Source: Candidatus Nealsonbacteria bacterium (GTDB taxonomy: Bacteria; Patescibacteriota; Minisyncoccia; Minisyncoccales; CSSED10-335). From it: a stretch of 38,877 nt of DNA. The notes under the pieces are model-generated. The model saw only the letters and a program-made list of their open reading frames with translations, ran no database searches and was not told the DNA's origin. Positions 31,548-38,877 of the stretch are shown here, in pieces. Each line of letters opens with the position of its first letter. The first letter of the stretch is position 1. The stretch covers positions 1 to 38,877 of the forward strand of contig JAHXGM010000004.1 in assembly GCA_019923605.1 (NCBI GenBank). The letters run 5' to 3'. A program made the translations under genes and the position numbers.

Positions 31548-32837
31548 TTATTTTTTTAATCCTATATTATCATCAAGCCATAATAAAATATTCTCTAAGT
31601 CCTCTTTAGGATTGGAAGAATTGGCAAAGGAGATGATAATATTTCTATTCACACCATCTGATTTTTCCATCTTATAAATTGCAAAATATGACCCTGTTCC
31701 CCCTTCTCCTGGGCCTTTAATTACTGCATCATTTTGAATAATAAAACCTCGATATTGATGAATATAGCGCAACATCTTGGCAGAATCTATAAGAGTTGTT
31801 CTATTCTCTTTAGAACGGCCGGTTACATCTACAAAACGAGTACCACTCATTCCAATTGATTGTGCTTTAATATTCATGGCATCAACAAAAGCATCCGGAG
31901 TCAAAAAACGACTAAAAACTAAAGCCGCTTCTTGAGAGGACTGCGAGATCATGGCACTGATAAGCTGATGTCCCTGATAAGACCTTCCGGGAACTATTAT
32001 ATTCTCTCCAATTCCGCTAATCATCCAGTCTCTAGCAGTGATTCTTCTTCCCAAGGAAACCATTTCACTACCAGTTAATGCCATCATTCCCAAAGAAATT
32101 GGTCCAGCATATATCTCTGATTCAATGTCTTTAGTTAAAATCATTTCCCCAGTATCAAGGTCAGCCACCAATAAAGACTCACTTTCAATATCTATAAATG
32201 GATTTATTTCTTTGTCACCAACTAAGGCAGGCAGTGGAGGAATTAATTTTTCTTCAAAAATTAAAACTGGCATTCCCCTTTCAGCAAACTGATAAACAAC
32301 TTTAGCATCTACAGTTTGTAATCTCACACAACCACCGGATGATCCTGATGAAAGTGCTCTTCCTGCTCTATCAAAGGGCCATCCATGAATAAAAAAATTC
32401 CCATAAAATTGAATACCATAAGGCATCCAAACCTCAGCAATTGTAGAAAAATGGATAGCTAGTTTTTCTCCTACGAAATAAACTCCAGGGGGTGTCTCCC
32501 AAAAACTTCCAACCTTTCCCTTTGCTTTAACTTCAAAAGATTCATTTATTACCCCTTCTTCATATAGGGTAAGTTTCATTTCTTTAAGATTTACGTAAAT
32601 AAAGCTTCTTCTGTCATTTATTAACTTTTCTTTTTCTGTAGTTATCTTTTCTTTAATGTATTCTTCAAATCCAAACTCTGAAAATTCTTCTGAGCTATAA
32701 ATAAAAGATCTTTCTGGTGGGACGTAATAAAAAACCGGATTCTGTTTCTCTTGAAGAGAAAAGGTATAAACAGAAATGATTACTAGAGCTAAGAAAAGAA
32801 ATGCGATAATTACTTTATATATAGATTCTTTTTTCAT
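31548..32837 (-). CDS. YkuD L,D-transpeptidase fused to a degenerate PBP5-like domain
   Basis: 429 residues. A signal anchor (about 8-27) leads to a YkuD domain (about 78-195) with His151 (FFIHGWPF) and the catalytic Cys170 in SSGSSGGCVRL, so cross-linking of peptidoglycan should be possible. Residues 205-425 follow the layout of D-Ala-D-Ala carboxypeptidases (LLVADLDTGEMIL, then MSGTRFVDVTG), but the active site is lost. SxxK is SLGM (248-251), SxN is SSQ (300-302), and the KTG position reads GTG. The second domain may bind peptide substrates or regulate. TGATATAAT ends 6 nt before the ATG. Confidence 0.85.
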   Translation of the reverse strand: MKKESIYKVIIAFLFLALVIISVYTFSLQEKQNPVFYYVPPERSFIYSSEEFSEFGFEEYIKEKITTEKEKLINDRRSFIYVNLKEMKLTLYEEGVINESFEVKAKGKVGSFWETPPGVYFVGEKLAIHFSTIAEVWMPYGIQFYGNFFIHGWPFDRAGRALSSGSSGGCVRLQTVDAKVVYQFAERGMPVLIFEEKLIPPLPALVGDKEINPFIDIESESLLVADLDTGEMILTKDIESEIYAGPISLGMMALTGSEMVSLGRRITARDWMISGIGENIIVPGRSYQGHQLISAMISQSSQEAALVFSRFLTPDAFVDAMNIKAQSIGMSGTRFVDVTGRSKENRTTLIDSAKMLRYIHQYRGFIIQNDAVIKGPGEGGTGSYFAIYKMEKSDGVNRNIIISFANSSNPKEDLENILLWLDDNIGLKK

Positions 32838-32843
32838 AGAAAC

Positions 32844-32852
32844 ATTATATCA
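32844..32852 (-). promoter_or_regulatory. Perfect extended -10 of the L,D-transpeptidase gene
   Basis: TGATATAAT on the minus strand ends exactly 6 nt before the ATG at 32837, so transcription should start on the first base of the start codon. Confidence 0.6.
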
Positions 32853-32925
32853 CAAAAAAATATTTTATCAAGCAGTTAGAAAAGAAAAAGCGAGATTAAT
32901 TTTCTGCAATGAACGAATTTATTTC

Positions 32926-32983
32926 TGTTTTGGCGTAGAGACAGAAAGGCTGGGGATAAATGTCCCAAAGCCAAGATTTTTTT
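32926..32983 (+). terminator. Tandem stem-loops with T-run on the plus strand (terminator or end of a small RNA)
   Basis: TTTCTGT...ACAGAAA makes a first hairpin. GGCT/AGCC enclosing GGGA/TCCC makes a second (32948-32972), followed by seven T at 32977-32983. No plus-strand gene ends here, so it may end a small RNA or act weakly for guaB on the other strand. The rest of the 256-nt gap (32838-33093) holds a small ATAGTA/TACTAT hairpin and a GC-rich stretch at 33051-33065. Confidence 0.4.
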
Positions 32984-33093
32984 GAAAGCGGTTTTATTTA
33001 ATAAATAATTTTAAACAAGAATTAAAGTGATAGTATATTTTACTATTTATGGGCCGGGTGGCTCATATTCAATACCAAATAAAATAATAGTAA

Positions 33094-34614
33094 TTAGCTA
33101 TTAACTGAATAATTAGGAGGCTCTCTTGTTATCATAATATCATGCGGATGAGATTCTGACTTACCAGAACTACTAACCCTGACAAAATTAGCTTTTTCCC
33201 TTAATTCAGCTATATTTTTTGCTCCAACATATCCCATTCCCCTTCTTAATCCATTAACATATTGAAACATAACGTCAGCCAACTCTCCTTTGTAAAGTTT
33301 AAGTCCTTCAACTCCTTCAGCTACCAATTCCTTTTTCCCTGTTGCGATCTGACTATATCTTTCTCTTGATCCTCTATGTTCTTCCATGGCACCAATAGAT
33401 CCCATTCCACGATAAACCTTCCACTGTCGCCCATCTCTAAATATAACTGAACCTGGAGCTTCTTTAGTTCCTGAGATCATCCCTCCCATCATAACTGATG
33501 AAGCTCCTGCTCCTATTGCTATTGATATATCACCAGAATATCTGAGACCTCCGTCAGCACAAACTGGAATCCCATACTTATCAGCAACCTTAGAACATTT
33601 ATAAATAGCACTTACTTGCGGAGAACCTATTCCAGCTATTATCCTTGTAGTGCAAATTGACCCTGGTCCTTGGCCCACCTTAATACCGTCTGCTCCTGCT
33701 TTAGCAATCCTTTCAACTGATTCAGGTTCTGAAACATTTCCAACAACCACATCAACATCATAGTCTTTCTTAATTTTCTTTAATGTTGTAACCACTGATT
33801 TAGTATCAGCATGAGCAGTATCTATAACAACAACATTAACTTTATTATTAACCAAAAGATTAAGTCTCTCAAAGTCATTTACTCCTATAGCTGCAGCAGC
33901 AAAAAGCTGGCCCGATTTATCGGTATTGTATCCAGCTGGATTTTTCATCATAATCCTTGATACATCTTTAAAAACATACATCCCCATTATCACTCCTCCT
34001 CTATCAATAATTGGTAGAACCTTCTTCTTCTTTGCAATCATGATTTCATAGGCCTCTTTTATCTTTGTCCCCTTGGGTGCGGCTATTACACCTTTTGACA
34101 TCACTTCTTTCGCAGTATCTGAAAGAGATCTACAAAAATCAAAATCGTTTTTACTTAATATTCCAACAACTCTACCGCTTTTATCAATTACTGGGAACGT
34201 ATTAAAAGAAAACTTTTTTTCTTCCTTCATCTTAAGTATCTCTCCAATGCTTGTGTCTTGATTTACACATATCGGTTTATCAATAAAGCCATTAAGATAA
34301 TATTTAACTCTGGTGACTTTTTTTGCTTGTTCCACAGGGCTCATGTTCTTATGAATAACGCCTATCCCTCCAAGCAATGCCATTGCTATTCCCATTTCTT
34401 GTTCAGTAACTGTATCCATAGCCGCACTGACCACAGGTATTTTAAGCGGTGTGTTTTTAGAAAAAGAGGTCTCAAGTGAAACCTCATCAGGCATAATTTC
34501 AGAATAGCCCGTTTTAAGACGAACATCATCATAGGTCAATGCCATTCCAGTACGATCTATTTTTTCAAAGAAAATATCTTTAGGAAATTTTTTATTCTTT
34601 CGAGATGGTTTCAT
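33094..34614 (-). CDS. guaB: Inosine-5'-monophosphate dehydrogenase
   Basis: 506 residues. It oxidises IMP to XMP, the first committed step of GMP synthesis. The TIM barrel is interrupted by two CBS domains at about 112-225, which usually sense purine nucleotides. The catalytic loop is [15 protein letters not shown] with Cys321. NAD/IMP-site text [12 protein letters not shown] and [16 protein letters not shown], and the flap region [11 protein letters not shown], are present. The C-terminus is [20 protein letters not shown]-like, ending normally. A leader of about 130 nt is predicted from a TATAAT at 34753-34758. Confidence 0.95.
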   Translation of the reverse strand: MKPSRKNKKFPKDIFFEKIDRTGMALTYDDVRLKTGYSEIMPDEVSLETSFSKNTPLKIPVVSAAMDTVTEQEMGIAMALLGGIGVIHKNMSPVEQAKKVTRVKYYLNGFIDKPICVNQDTSIGEILKMKEEKKFSFNTFPVIDKSGRVVGILSKNDFDFCRSLSDTAKEVMSKGVIAAPKGTKIKEAYEIMIAKKKKVLPIIDRGGVIMGMYVFKDVSRIMMKNPAGYNTDKSGQLFAAAAIGVNDFERLNLLVNNKVNVVVIDTAHADTKSVVTTLKKIKKDYDVDVVVGNVSEPESVERIAKAGADGIKVGQGPGSICTTRIIAGIGSPQVSAIYKCSKVADKYGIPVCADGGLRYSGDISIAIGAGASSVMMGGMISGTKEAPGSVIFRDGRQWKVYRGMGSIGAMEEHRGSRERYSQIATGKKELVAEGVEGLKLYKGELADVMFQYVNGLRRGMGYVGAKNIAELREKANFVRVSSSGKSESHPHDIMITREPPNYSVNS

Positions 34615-34618
34615 ATTT

Positions 34619-34678
34619 TTATAAACTTAGTTTATCTAAAGGATACCTGTTTAAAAACCAAAAAACAAGATGACGCAT
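34619..34678 (-). other. 19-codon upstream ORF in the guaB leader
   Basis: MRHLVFWFLNRYPLDKLSL, ending 4 nt before the guaB ATG. Its ATG lies within a small hairpin (GATGA/TCATC). The arrangement echoes the ORF upstream of the antiporter. It may be chance. Confidence 0.25.
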
Positions 34679-34805
34679 TAAATCATCTAAAATTTGGCTA
34701 TAAGGGTAATGGTTTTGGTATTAATTATTAGTTAGTTTTTCAACCAACTAAAATTATACTAAACCGTTACCAAAGTGGTTAGCAGTTACAAATAAGAGAT
34801 AAAAT
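34679..34805 (-). promoter_or_regulatory. guaB leader and promoter region
   Basis: A minus-strand TATAAT at 34753-34758 with a poor -35 (TAACCA) is the best promoter candidate. Just downstream, TTAGTTGGTT and AACTAACTAA form a stem with one mismatch (about 34729-34750) but no T-run follows. It could be part of a regulatory leader, or a weak terminator for the operon upstream. Confidence 0.3.
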
Positions 34806-36485
34806 TTAACTTACTCCTATTATTCTTATTAATGCACAATATCTTTCTAGCTCCTTTATCGCTTTCTTAGTTTTTATTGATGAATAAGGGCTCTCAAGTT
34901 CAATAAAAAATAAATAATCCCAAACTCCTAATTGTGAAGGAATGGAATGAAGAGATGTCAAGTTTAATTTATTCTCTGAAAAAACATTTAAAATATCTCT
35001 TAATATTCCAACTCTATCATAAACAGTAAAAAGCATGATGGTTTTTTGAGTATTTAATTTTTTCTTAAACTGCTTATAGGTATTATTAGAAATAACATAG
35101 AATTTTGTGAAGTTATTTTTATTATCTTCTATGTTCTCATTTAAAACATTTAAATTATAAATTTCTGATGCGATTTTTGGAGCGATAAAGCCTATGTTTT
35201 CTTCTCTTTTTTCTATAATAGGGGCTATTGTACTAGAAGCGCTCTGCTTTTTAGCATAAGGAAGGTTTTTCTCTAACCAATTCTTACATTGAGAAAAAGC
35301 TTGTTCGTGACTGATAACAAGCTTTATATCTTCTTTCTTTTTGTGTCTACTCAAAAGGCATTGATGAACATGTAAATTAAAAGAACCGTTTACTTTTAAG
35401 GGATAATTAATTAAATTATACATCGTTTCGGAAACAATCCCCGTACTGCTGTTTTCAATAGGCACAACTCCAAAATGAACTTCGTGTTTGTTTACTTTTT
35501 CAAAAACATCTTTTATGGTAGGCAGAGGAATAAATTTGCTTTGTCCAGAAAAAATTCTATTTACTACTTCATTGGAAAAAGTTCCCCGAGGACCCAAGAA
35601 TCCGACTTTTGCACTCTTAAAATTAATCTTAACTCTTTTCTCTTTTATTTTTAAAGGTTGAGATTCAATTATTTGCAAAATTTCACTAGATTTTGTTTCG
35701 GCTATTTTTCTAAAATTATCTAAATGTTTTGATGTTTTGTTAAATTTATTAATAAATGATAGAAAATCTTTATTCTCAACATTTTCAGCTAATTCTAAAA
35801 GCTCTTTTTTAAATTTAAATAGAATTTCTAAAAAATATGGGTTTTCCATTTCTATCTCTGCAAGAAGTTCAGCTTTTTGCCCTAAAATTCTTCCCAATAT
35901 CAAACTTTGAAGTCGGAAAACCGGAGTAAAGAATGCTGGATTTAATTCCCATTTCTCTGAATATATTGTTCTAGCAAGAGAAATATTTAAAAAATGAGGA
36001 AGAGCTTGAATAATTGCAATTTGTTTGTCGTGCTCTTCTGCTGAAATTTTTATTATATTAGCATTTTTAGAATTAAAAAGATCTTCCAAGAAAGTAACCC
36101 ATTTATTATTTTTTACAGGGCAAAAAACAATATTTTGATTTTTTAAACCAGGAGTTAATGGACCAAAAAGGGGATGCATTCCAAGTGCTCCGCTTTTGAC
36201 TTTTTTCATGGCTTCTACTGGTTTTAATTTCAAAGAAGCAACATCGCACAAAAGGGCATCTTTTTTAATAAGCTTTCCTATTTCATCTATAACTTCAACA
36301 GTTTTCTTTATGGGAACAGAAATGATAACTATATCAGCTTTTCTGCTTATTTGCTTATTAGACATTGAAGTTTTAATGTCAGAAACTAAAACTTCAAATC
36401 CATTGCTGGTAAAAAAATCACTGAACCATCTTCCCATTTTTCCCTTTCCTCCGATTATTCCAATAACAGGGTTTTTTTTAGGCAT
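34806..36485 (-). CDS. Bifunctional prephenate dehydrogenase-prephenate dehydratase (TyrA-PheA fusion)
   Basis: 559 residues from the ATG at 36485 (MPKKNPVIGIIGGKGKMG); an ATG five codons upstream would deepen the overlap. Residues 1-270 are prephenate dehydrogenase (NAD loop IGGKGKMG, GMHPLFGPLTPG at 102-113). Residues 293-468 are prephenate dehydratase (GFLGPRGTFSNEV; NFTKF at 458-462, where NxTRF is usual). An ACT domain ends the protein, with GALxxxL replaced by GILRDIL and ESRP by HSIP. No chorismate mutase domain is visible. It should make precursors of Tyr and Phe in the cytoplasm. It overlaps the FAD gene by 8 nt. Confidence 0.88.
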   Translation of the reverse strand: MPKKNPVIGIIGGKGKMGRWFSDFFTSNGFEVLVSDIKTSMSNKQISRKADIVIISVPIKKTVEVIDEIGKLIKKDALLCDVASLKLKPVEAMKKVKSGALGMHPLFGPLTPGLKNQNIVFCPVKNNKWVTFLEDLFNSKNANIIKISAEEHDKQIAIIQALPHFLNISLARTIYSEKWELNPAFFTPVFRLQSLILGRILGQKAELLAEIEMENPYFLEILFKFKKELLELAENVENKDFLSFINKFNKTSKHLDNFRKIAETKSSEILQIIESQPLKIKEKRVKINFKSAKVGFLGPRGTFSNEVVNRIFSGQSKFIPLPTIKDVFEKVNKHEVHFGVVPIENSSTGIVSETMYNLINYPLKVNGSFNLHVHQCLLSRHKKKEDIKLVISHEQAFSQCKNWLEKNLPYAKKQSASSTIAPIIEKREENIGFIAPKIASEIYNLNVLNENIEDNKNNFTKFYVISNNTYKQFKKKLNTQKTIMLFTVYDRVGILRDILNVFSENKLNLTSLHSIPSQLGVWDYLFFIELESPYSSIKTKKAIKELERYCALIRIIGVS

Positions 36486-37899
36486 GTTTTTCAAAAACAA
36501 TCTTTTTATTTATTATAAAAGAAGAGTTAGCTTTTTTAGATTGGGGCAAGTCTTCTCTTAAGAAAACTCCGATAGACTTTTTTCTTAACAGGCAAATTTT
36601 TGTAATTTTTTCTAGTAATTTTTCTTGGGAAGTTGGGTTTTTCTTTTTTTTCAATAAAATCATTAAATTTTCTAAATTCTTTTTGTTTTTCACTGGTCCA
36701 AGAGATTGCCAAACTATTTTTCTCATTTTATTTGAAATTCCTAATTTTCCTATTTTTTCTTTTTCTAGGGAGACTGGTAAATATTCTTTACTTTTTTTAT
36801 TGATATCAAGAGCCGCTATTTTCCCAAAGACTAAGGCGTCAAGTATAGCTAAACCTCCTATTCTATTGCTTCCATGAAGCCCCCCTGCTATTTCTCCTGC
36901 TGCATAAATATTTTTCTGACTTGTTTTAGCATTTTTGTCTATTGCAAGTCCTCCGATTGAAAAATGGAAAGCTGGGTGGAATTGAATTTTTTCAAGGTCT
37001 TTCTTTTTGAATTTTGCAAAGATATAGCCAAATTCATTTTCTTTTTTATATTTCTCAAACCAAGAATCAGAGCAGATTAGTTTACCATAAATTTTTCCTC
37101 TTAGTGATTGCTGATAAAATTCCTTGGTCATTTGGCCAAAAATATAACGGTATTTATCCTCTCTAAGTGCGATAGCAACTTTTTCAGATAAAAATTCATT
37201 CCCTTTTTCATTTTCATATTCCATTTTTGTTAAAAGATCTCCAGAAACTAAAACCCTGGGAAGTCTTTTGTCTGTAATTAAGAATGGGTGAAACATAAAA
37301 AACTCTAAGTTTTTCATCTTTAACCCCGCTTCATAACAAAGAGAAAGTATGCTCCCATCTGAGTCTTTGCTTCCGGTTATAAAATTGAAAAAACCGCCAA
37401 GTCCACCGGAAGCCAGAATTAAATAATTAAAGAAAATTTCAACTTTTTTTTGAGAATTCAGGAAAGACACTTCAACTCCTATAATTTTTTTATTCCCATC
37501 AATTAAAAACTTTTCAACATTGGCTTTTAAGATCTTTTTCTTCTCTATTTTTCTTAAAAAAGCTTTTTTAATCTCCGGTCCAGGGATGCGATAATCAGGG
37601 ACTAAACCAATGTTTGATTTTCTAAATTTAATTCCAATTTTTTTCAAATCTTTAATAATATTTCTAGAATTTTTCAAAAAAACTCTAAGTAAATCAAGGC
37701 TATTCATGTTATTCCCGACAGTTAAAATTTCCTTTTCAAGTTCTTTTTCGGGCTTTACCATTAAGTTCCAAGGAGAAATAACTGAATTTGATCCATGCCT
37801 TTCTAGCAGAATAAATTTTTTAGTTTTAAGGTTTAAGGCAGCATTTAAACCAGCTGCTCCTCCGCCTATAATTAAGACATTAGTTTTAATAGTTTCCAT
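36478..37899 (-). CDS. FAD-dependent oxidoreductase, L-aspartate oxidase/fumarate reductase type
   Basis: 473 residues. FAD binding is by IIGGGAAGLNAAL (about 10-22), ASGGLGGFF and AAGEIAGGLHGSNRIGG (333-349). Active-site-like text includes FMFHPF (His204) and HFSIGGL (His312). The catalytic-Arg motif of NadB/FrdA (EAxRGEG) is replaced by SGDLLTKME, so normal aspartate oxidase or fumarate reductase activity is doubtful. The C-terminal helical domain ends with FLREDLPQSKKANSS, like the family's REDFP. It lies between ilvE (3-nt gap) and tyrA-pheA (8-nt overlap), so a role with keto or amino acids is likely but unknown. Confidence 0.75.
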   Translation of the reverse strand: METIKTNVLIIGGGAAGLNAALNLKTKKFILLERHGSNSVISPWNLMVKPEKELEKEILTVGNNMNSLDLLRVFLKNSRNIIKDLKKIGIKFRKSNIGLVPDYRIPGPEIKKAFLRKIEKKKILKANVEKFLIDGNKKIIGVEVSFLNSQKKVEIFFNYLILASGGLGGFFNFITGSKDSDGSILSLCYEAGLKMKNLEFFMFHPFLITDKRLPRVLVSGDLLTKMEYENEKGNEFLSEKVAIALREDKYRYIFGQMTKEFYQQSLRGKIYGKLICSDSWFEKYKKENEFGYIFAKFKKKDLEKIQFHPAFHFSIGGLAIDKNAKTSQKNIYAAGEIAGGLHGSNRIGGLAILDALVFGKIAALDINKKSKEYLPVSLEKEKIGKLGISNKMRKIVWQSLGPVKNKKNLENLMILLKKKKNPTSQEKLLEKITKICLLRKKSIGVFLREDLPQSKKANSSFIINKKIVFEKHA

Positions 37900-37902
37900 A
37901 TT

Positions 37903-38805
37903 CTAAACAAAAGTTAACCACTCAAGATATTTTTTTTCTTCTCCACAAACAATTTTTTGATAAGTGTTTTTTATTTTTTTTGTTATTTCTCCTATTTCTC
38001 CTTTATTAATAATTGTTTTGTCTATTTTACCAATAGGACATATTTCCACCGCTGTGCCAGTGAAAAAGACTTCATCTGCTGTTTTTATTTCTTGAGTAGT
38101 AATTTTCTTTTCTTCCACACTAATTTTGTAATTTTTGGCAATTTTAATAACGCTGTCTCTGGTAATTCCAGGAAGAATAGTTCCTTTTGGGGGAGTGAAA
38201 ATTTTTCGGTTTTTTACCATGAATATATTTTCTCCGGGACCTTCAGCGATAAATCCTTGAAAATCTAAAAGTATTGCTTCTTCAACCTTTGCTTTTTGAG
38301 CTTCTAAGCTTGCTAAAATTGAATTAGAATAAGTTCCGGAAATCTTAGCATTCATAATTGTTGATTTAGGATGAGGTCTTGTATATTTTGAAATCACGGT
38401 TCTTATTGGTTTTCCCTCTCCAAGATAAGCTCCCCATGGCCAATTAATAATTGCTGTCTTTACAAGAGCACCTTTAGGATTTAGTCCCATTTTTCCATAA
38501 CCAAAAAAAACTAAAGGCCTGATATAGCATTTATCTTCTTTATTGATTTTTACTAATTTTAAAATTGCCTCCCTTATTTCTTCTTTAGAAAAAGGAATTT
38601 TCATCCCCATGCAGGAAGCAGAGTAAAAAAGTCTATCAATATGTTCTGGTAGTCGAAAAATAGCACTTCCTTTTTTTGTTTTATAGGCTCTAATTCCTTC
38701 AAATACAGCCGACCCATAGTGTAAGCTATGATTTAAAATATGAATTTTAGAAGACTGCCAGTTAACAAATTCACCATCAAGCCATATTTTATTTAATTCT
38801 TTCAT
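37903..38805 (-). CDS. ilvE: Branched-chain amino acid aminotransferase (class IV)
   Basis: 300 residues. A PLP enzyme interconverting branched-chain amino acids and 2-keto acids. It has the start IWLDGEFVNW, HYGSAVFEGIRAY, RPLVFFGYG, the PLP lysine Lys154 in MNAKISGTYSNSILA, then AEGPGENIFMVKN and PGITRDSVIKIA. Some members also accept aromatic keto acids, which would connect it with TyrA-PheA in the same operon. It is the first gene of the operon, with TTGACC-17-TAAAAT just upstream and no SD. Confidence 0.93.
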   Translation of the reverse strand: MKELNKIWLDGEFVNWQSSKIHILNHSLHYGSAVFEGIRAYKTKKGSAIFRLPEHIDRLFYSASCMGMKIPFSKEEIREAILKLVKINKEDKCYIRPLVFFGYGKMGLNPKGALVKTAIINWPWGAYLGEGKPIRTVISKYTRPHPKSTIMNAKISGTYSNSILASLEAQKAKVEEAILLDFQGFIAEGPGENIFMVKNRKIFTPPKGTILPGITRDSVIKIAKNYKISVEEKKITTQEIKTADEVFFTGTAVEICPIGKIDKTIINKGEIGEITKKIKNTYQKIVCGEEKKYLEWLTFV

Positions 38806-38816
38806 ATATTGTATGA

Positions 38817-38845
38817 ATTTTAACTTTATACAGTGAAAGGGTCAA
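38817..38845 (-). promoter_or_regulatory. Promoter of the ilvE-FAD-tyrA/pheA operon
   Basis: TTGACC (38840-38845), a 17-bp spacer and TAAAAT (38817-38822) on the minus strand. The -10 ends 11 nt before the ilvE ATG, predicting a leader of about 5 nt. Confidence 0.65.
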
Positions 38846-38877
38846 GTAATTGTATAAAAACTTTCTCTATCATTTTA

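Noticed and set aside
32776-32985. 69-codon plus-strand ORF running through the gap after guaB
   Set aside because: Its first part is antisense to the L,D-transpeptidase signal anchor and the rest coincides with RNA stem-loops; no start signal.
33051-33065. GC-rich GGGCCGGGTGGCTCA resembling the first 15 nt of a tRNA
   Set aside because: No anticodon arm, T-loop or acceptor match follows, and spacing is off by one base. At most a tRNA 5' fragment.
36196-36561. 121-codon plus-strand ORF
   Set aside because: It is antisense to the TyrA dinucleotide-binding region and the end of the flavoprotein gene.
1-38877. CRISPR array, rRNA and complete tRNA genes
   Set aside because: No regularly spaced repeats, T-loop consensus (GGTTCGAATCC-like) or rRNA-like blocks were seen on either strand by eye; a tRNAscan or Infernal run would settle this.

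Overview
The window is A+T-rich bacterial DNA (standard code, TGA used as stop) that looks like a Patescibacteria/CPR genome, probably Parcubacteria-like. The reasons are an archaeal-type UMP kinase, a family-4 uracil-DNA glycosylase without its iron-sulphur cysteines, several small orphan families, tight gene packing, and very few Shine-Dalgarno (SD) sequences. This placement is inference from protein features; no marker tree could be run. Most genes are on the minus strand. The plus-strand exceptions are the block at 7320-9611 and two insertion sequences. No rRNA, complete tRNA or CRISPR array is visible. No gene-free stretch exceeds 300 bases.

Layout: 1-166 is the frameshifted start of a methyltransferase cut by the window edge, followed by an ABC exporter. 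An IS30-type relic (2046-2205) precedes trigger factor, a YjbQ-family protein and a polyprenyl diphosphate synthase. murC and the RNA 2',3'-cyclic phosphodiesterase overlap by ATGA. The phosphodiesterase shares a symmetric divergent promoter with a plus-strand group: two orphan genes, fmt and efp. Then come pyrH-ybaB-MBL hydrolase, a KefB-like antiporter behind a 21-codon upstream ORF, pyruvate kinase, the UDG, a PD-(D/E)XK nuclease, a CAP-domain protein, a GT4 glycosyltransferase, and a WYL/membrane/truB group.

At 19980-20620 there is an unusual block. It holds a 37-codon membrane peptide gene with a fully consensus promoter, a strong SD, a heavily folded mRNA and an intrinsic terminator, beside an IS481-type transposase. 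dxs and a NIF3-family gene follow. An IS30 element has landed between a U32-family gene and its terminator. Next are a UvrD/PcrA helicase with a palindrome at its promoter, a zinc-ribbon/DUF3467 pair, ddl, a membrane-anchored cyclophilin, an L,D-transpeptidase fused to a degenerate PBP5-like domain, and guaB. The right end is an operon with its own promoter: ilvE, a FAD oxidoreductase of the aspartate oxidase/fumarate reductase type, and a TyrA-PheA fusion.

Functional themes: peptidoglycan (murC, ddl, L,D-transpeptidase), isoprenoids (dxs, prenyl synthase), translation (fmt, efp, truB, tig), nucleotides (pyrH, guaB), DNA repair (UDG, UvrD, PD-(D/E)XK) and a small, for CPR unusual, amino-acid operon. 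A recurring signal is a -10 box, often extended (TGnTATAAT), ending only 4-11 nt before the ATG. This suggests that many first genes are transcribed as leaderless mRNAs.
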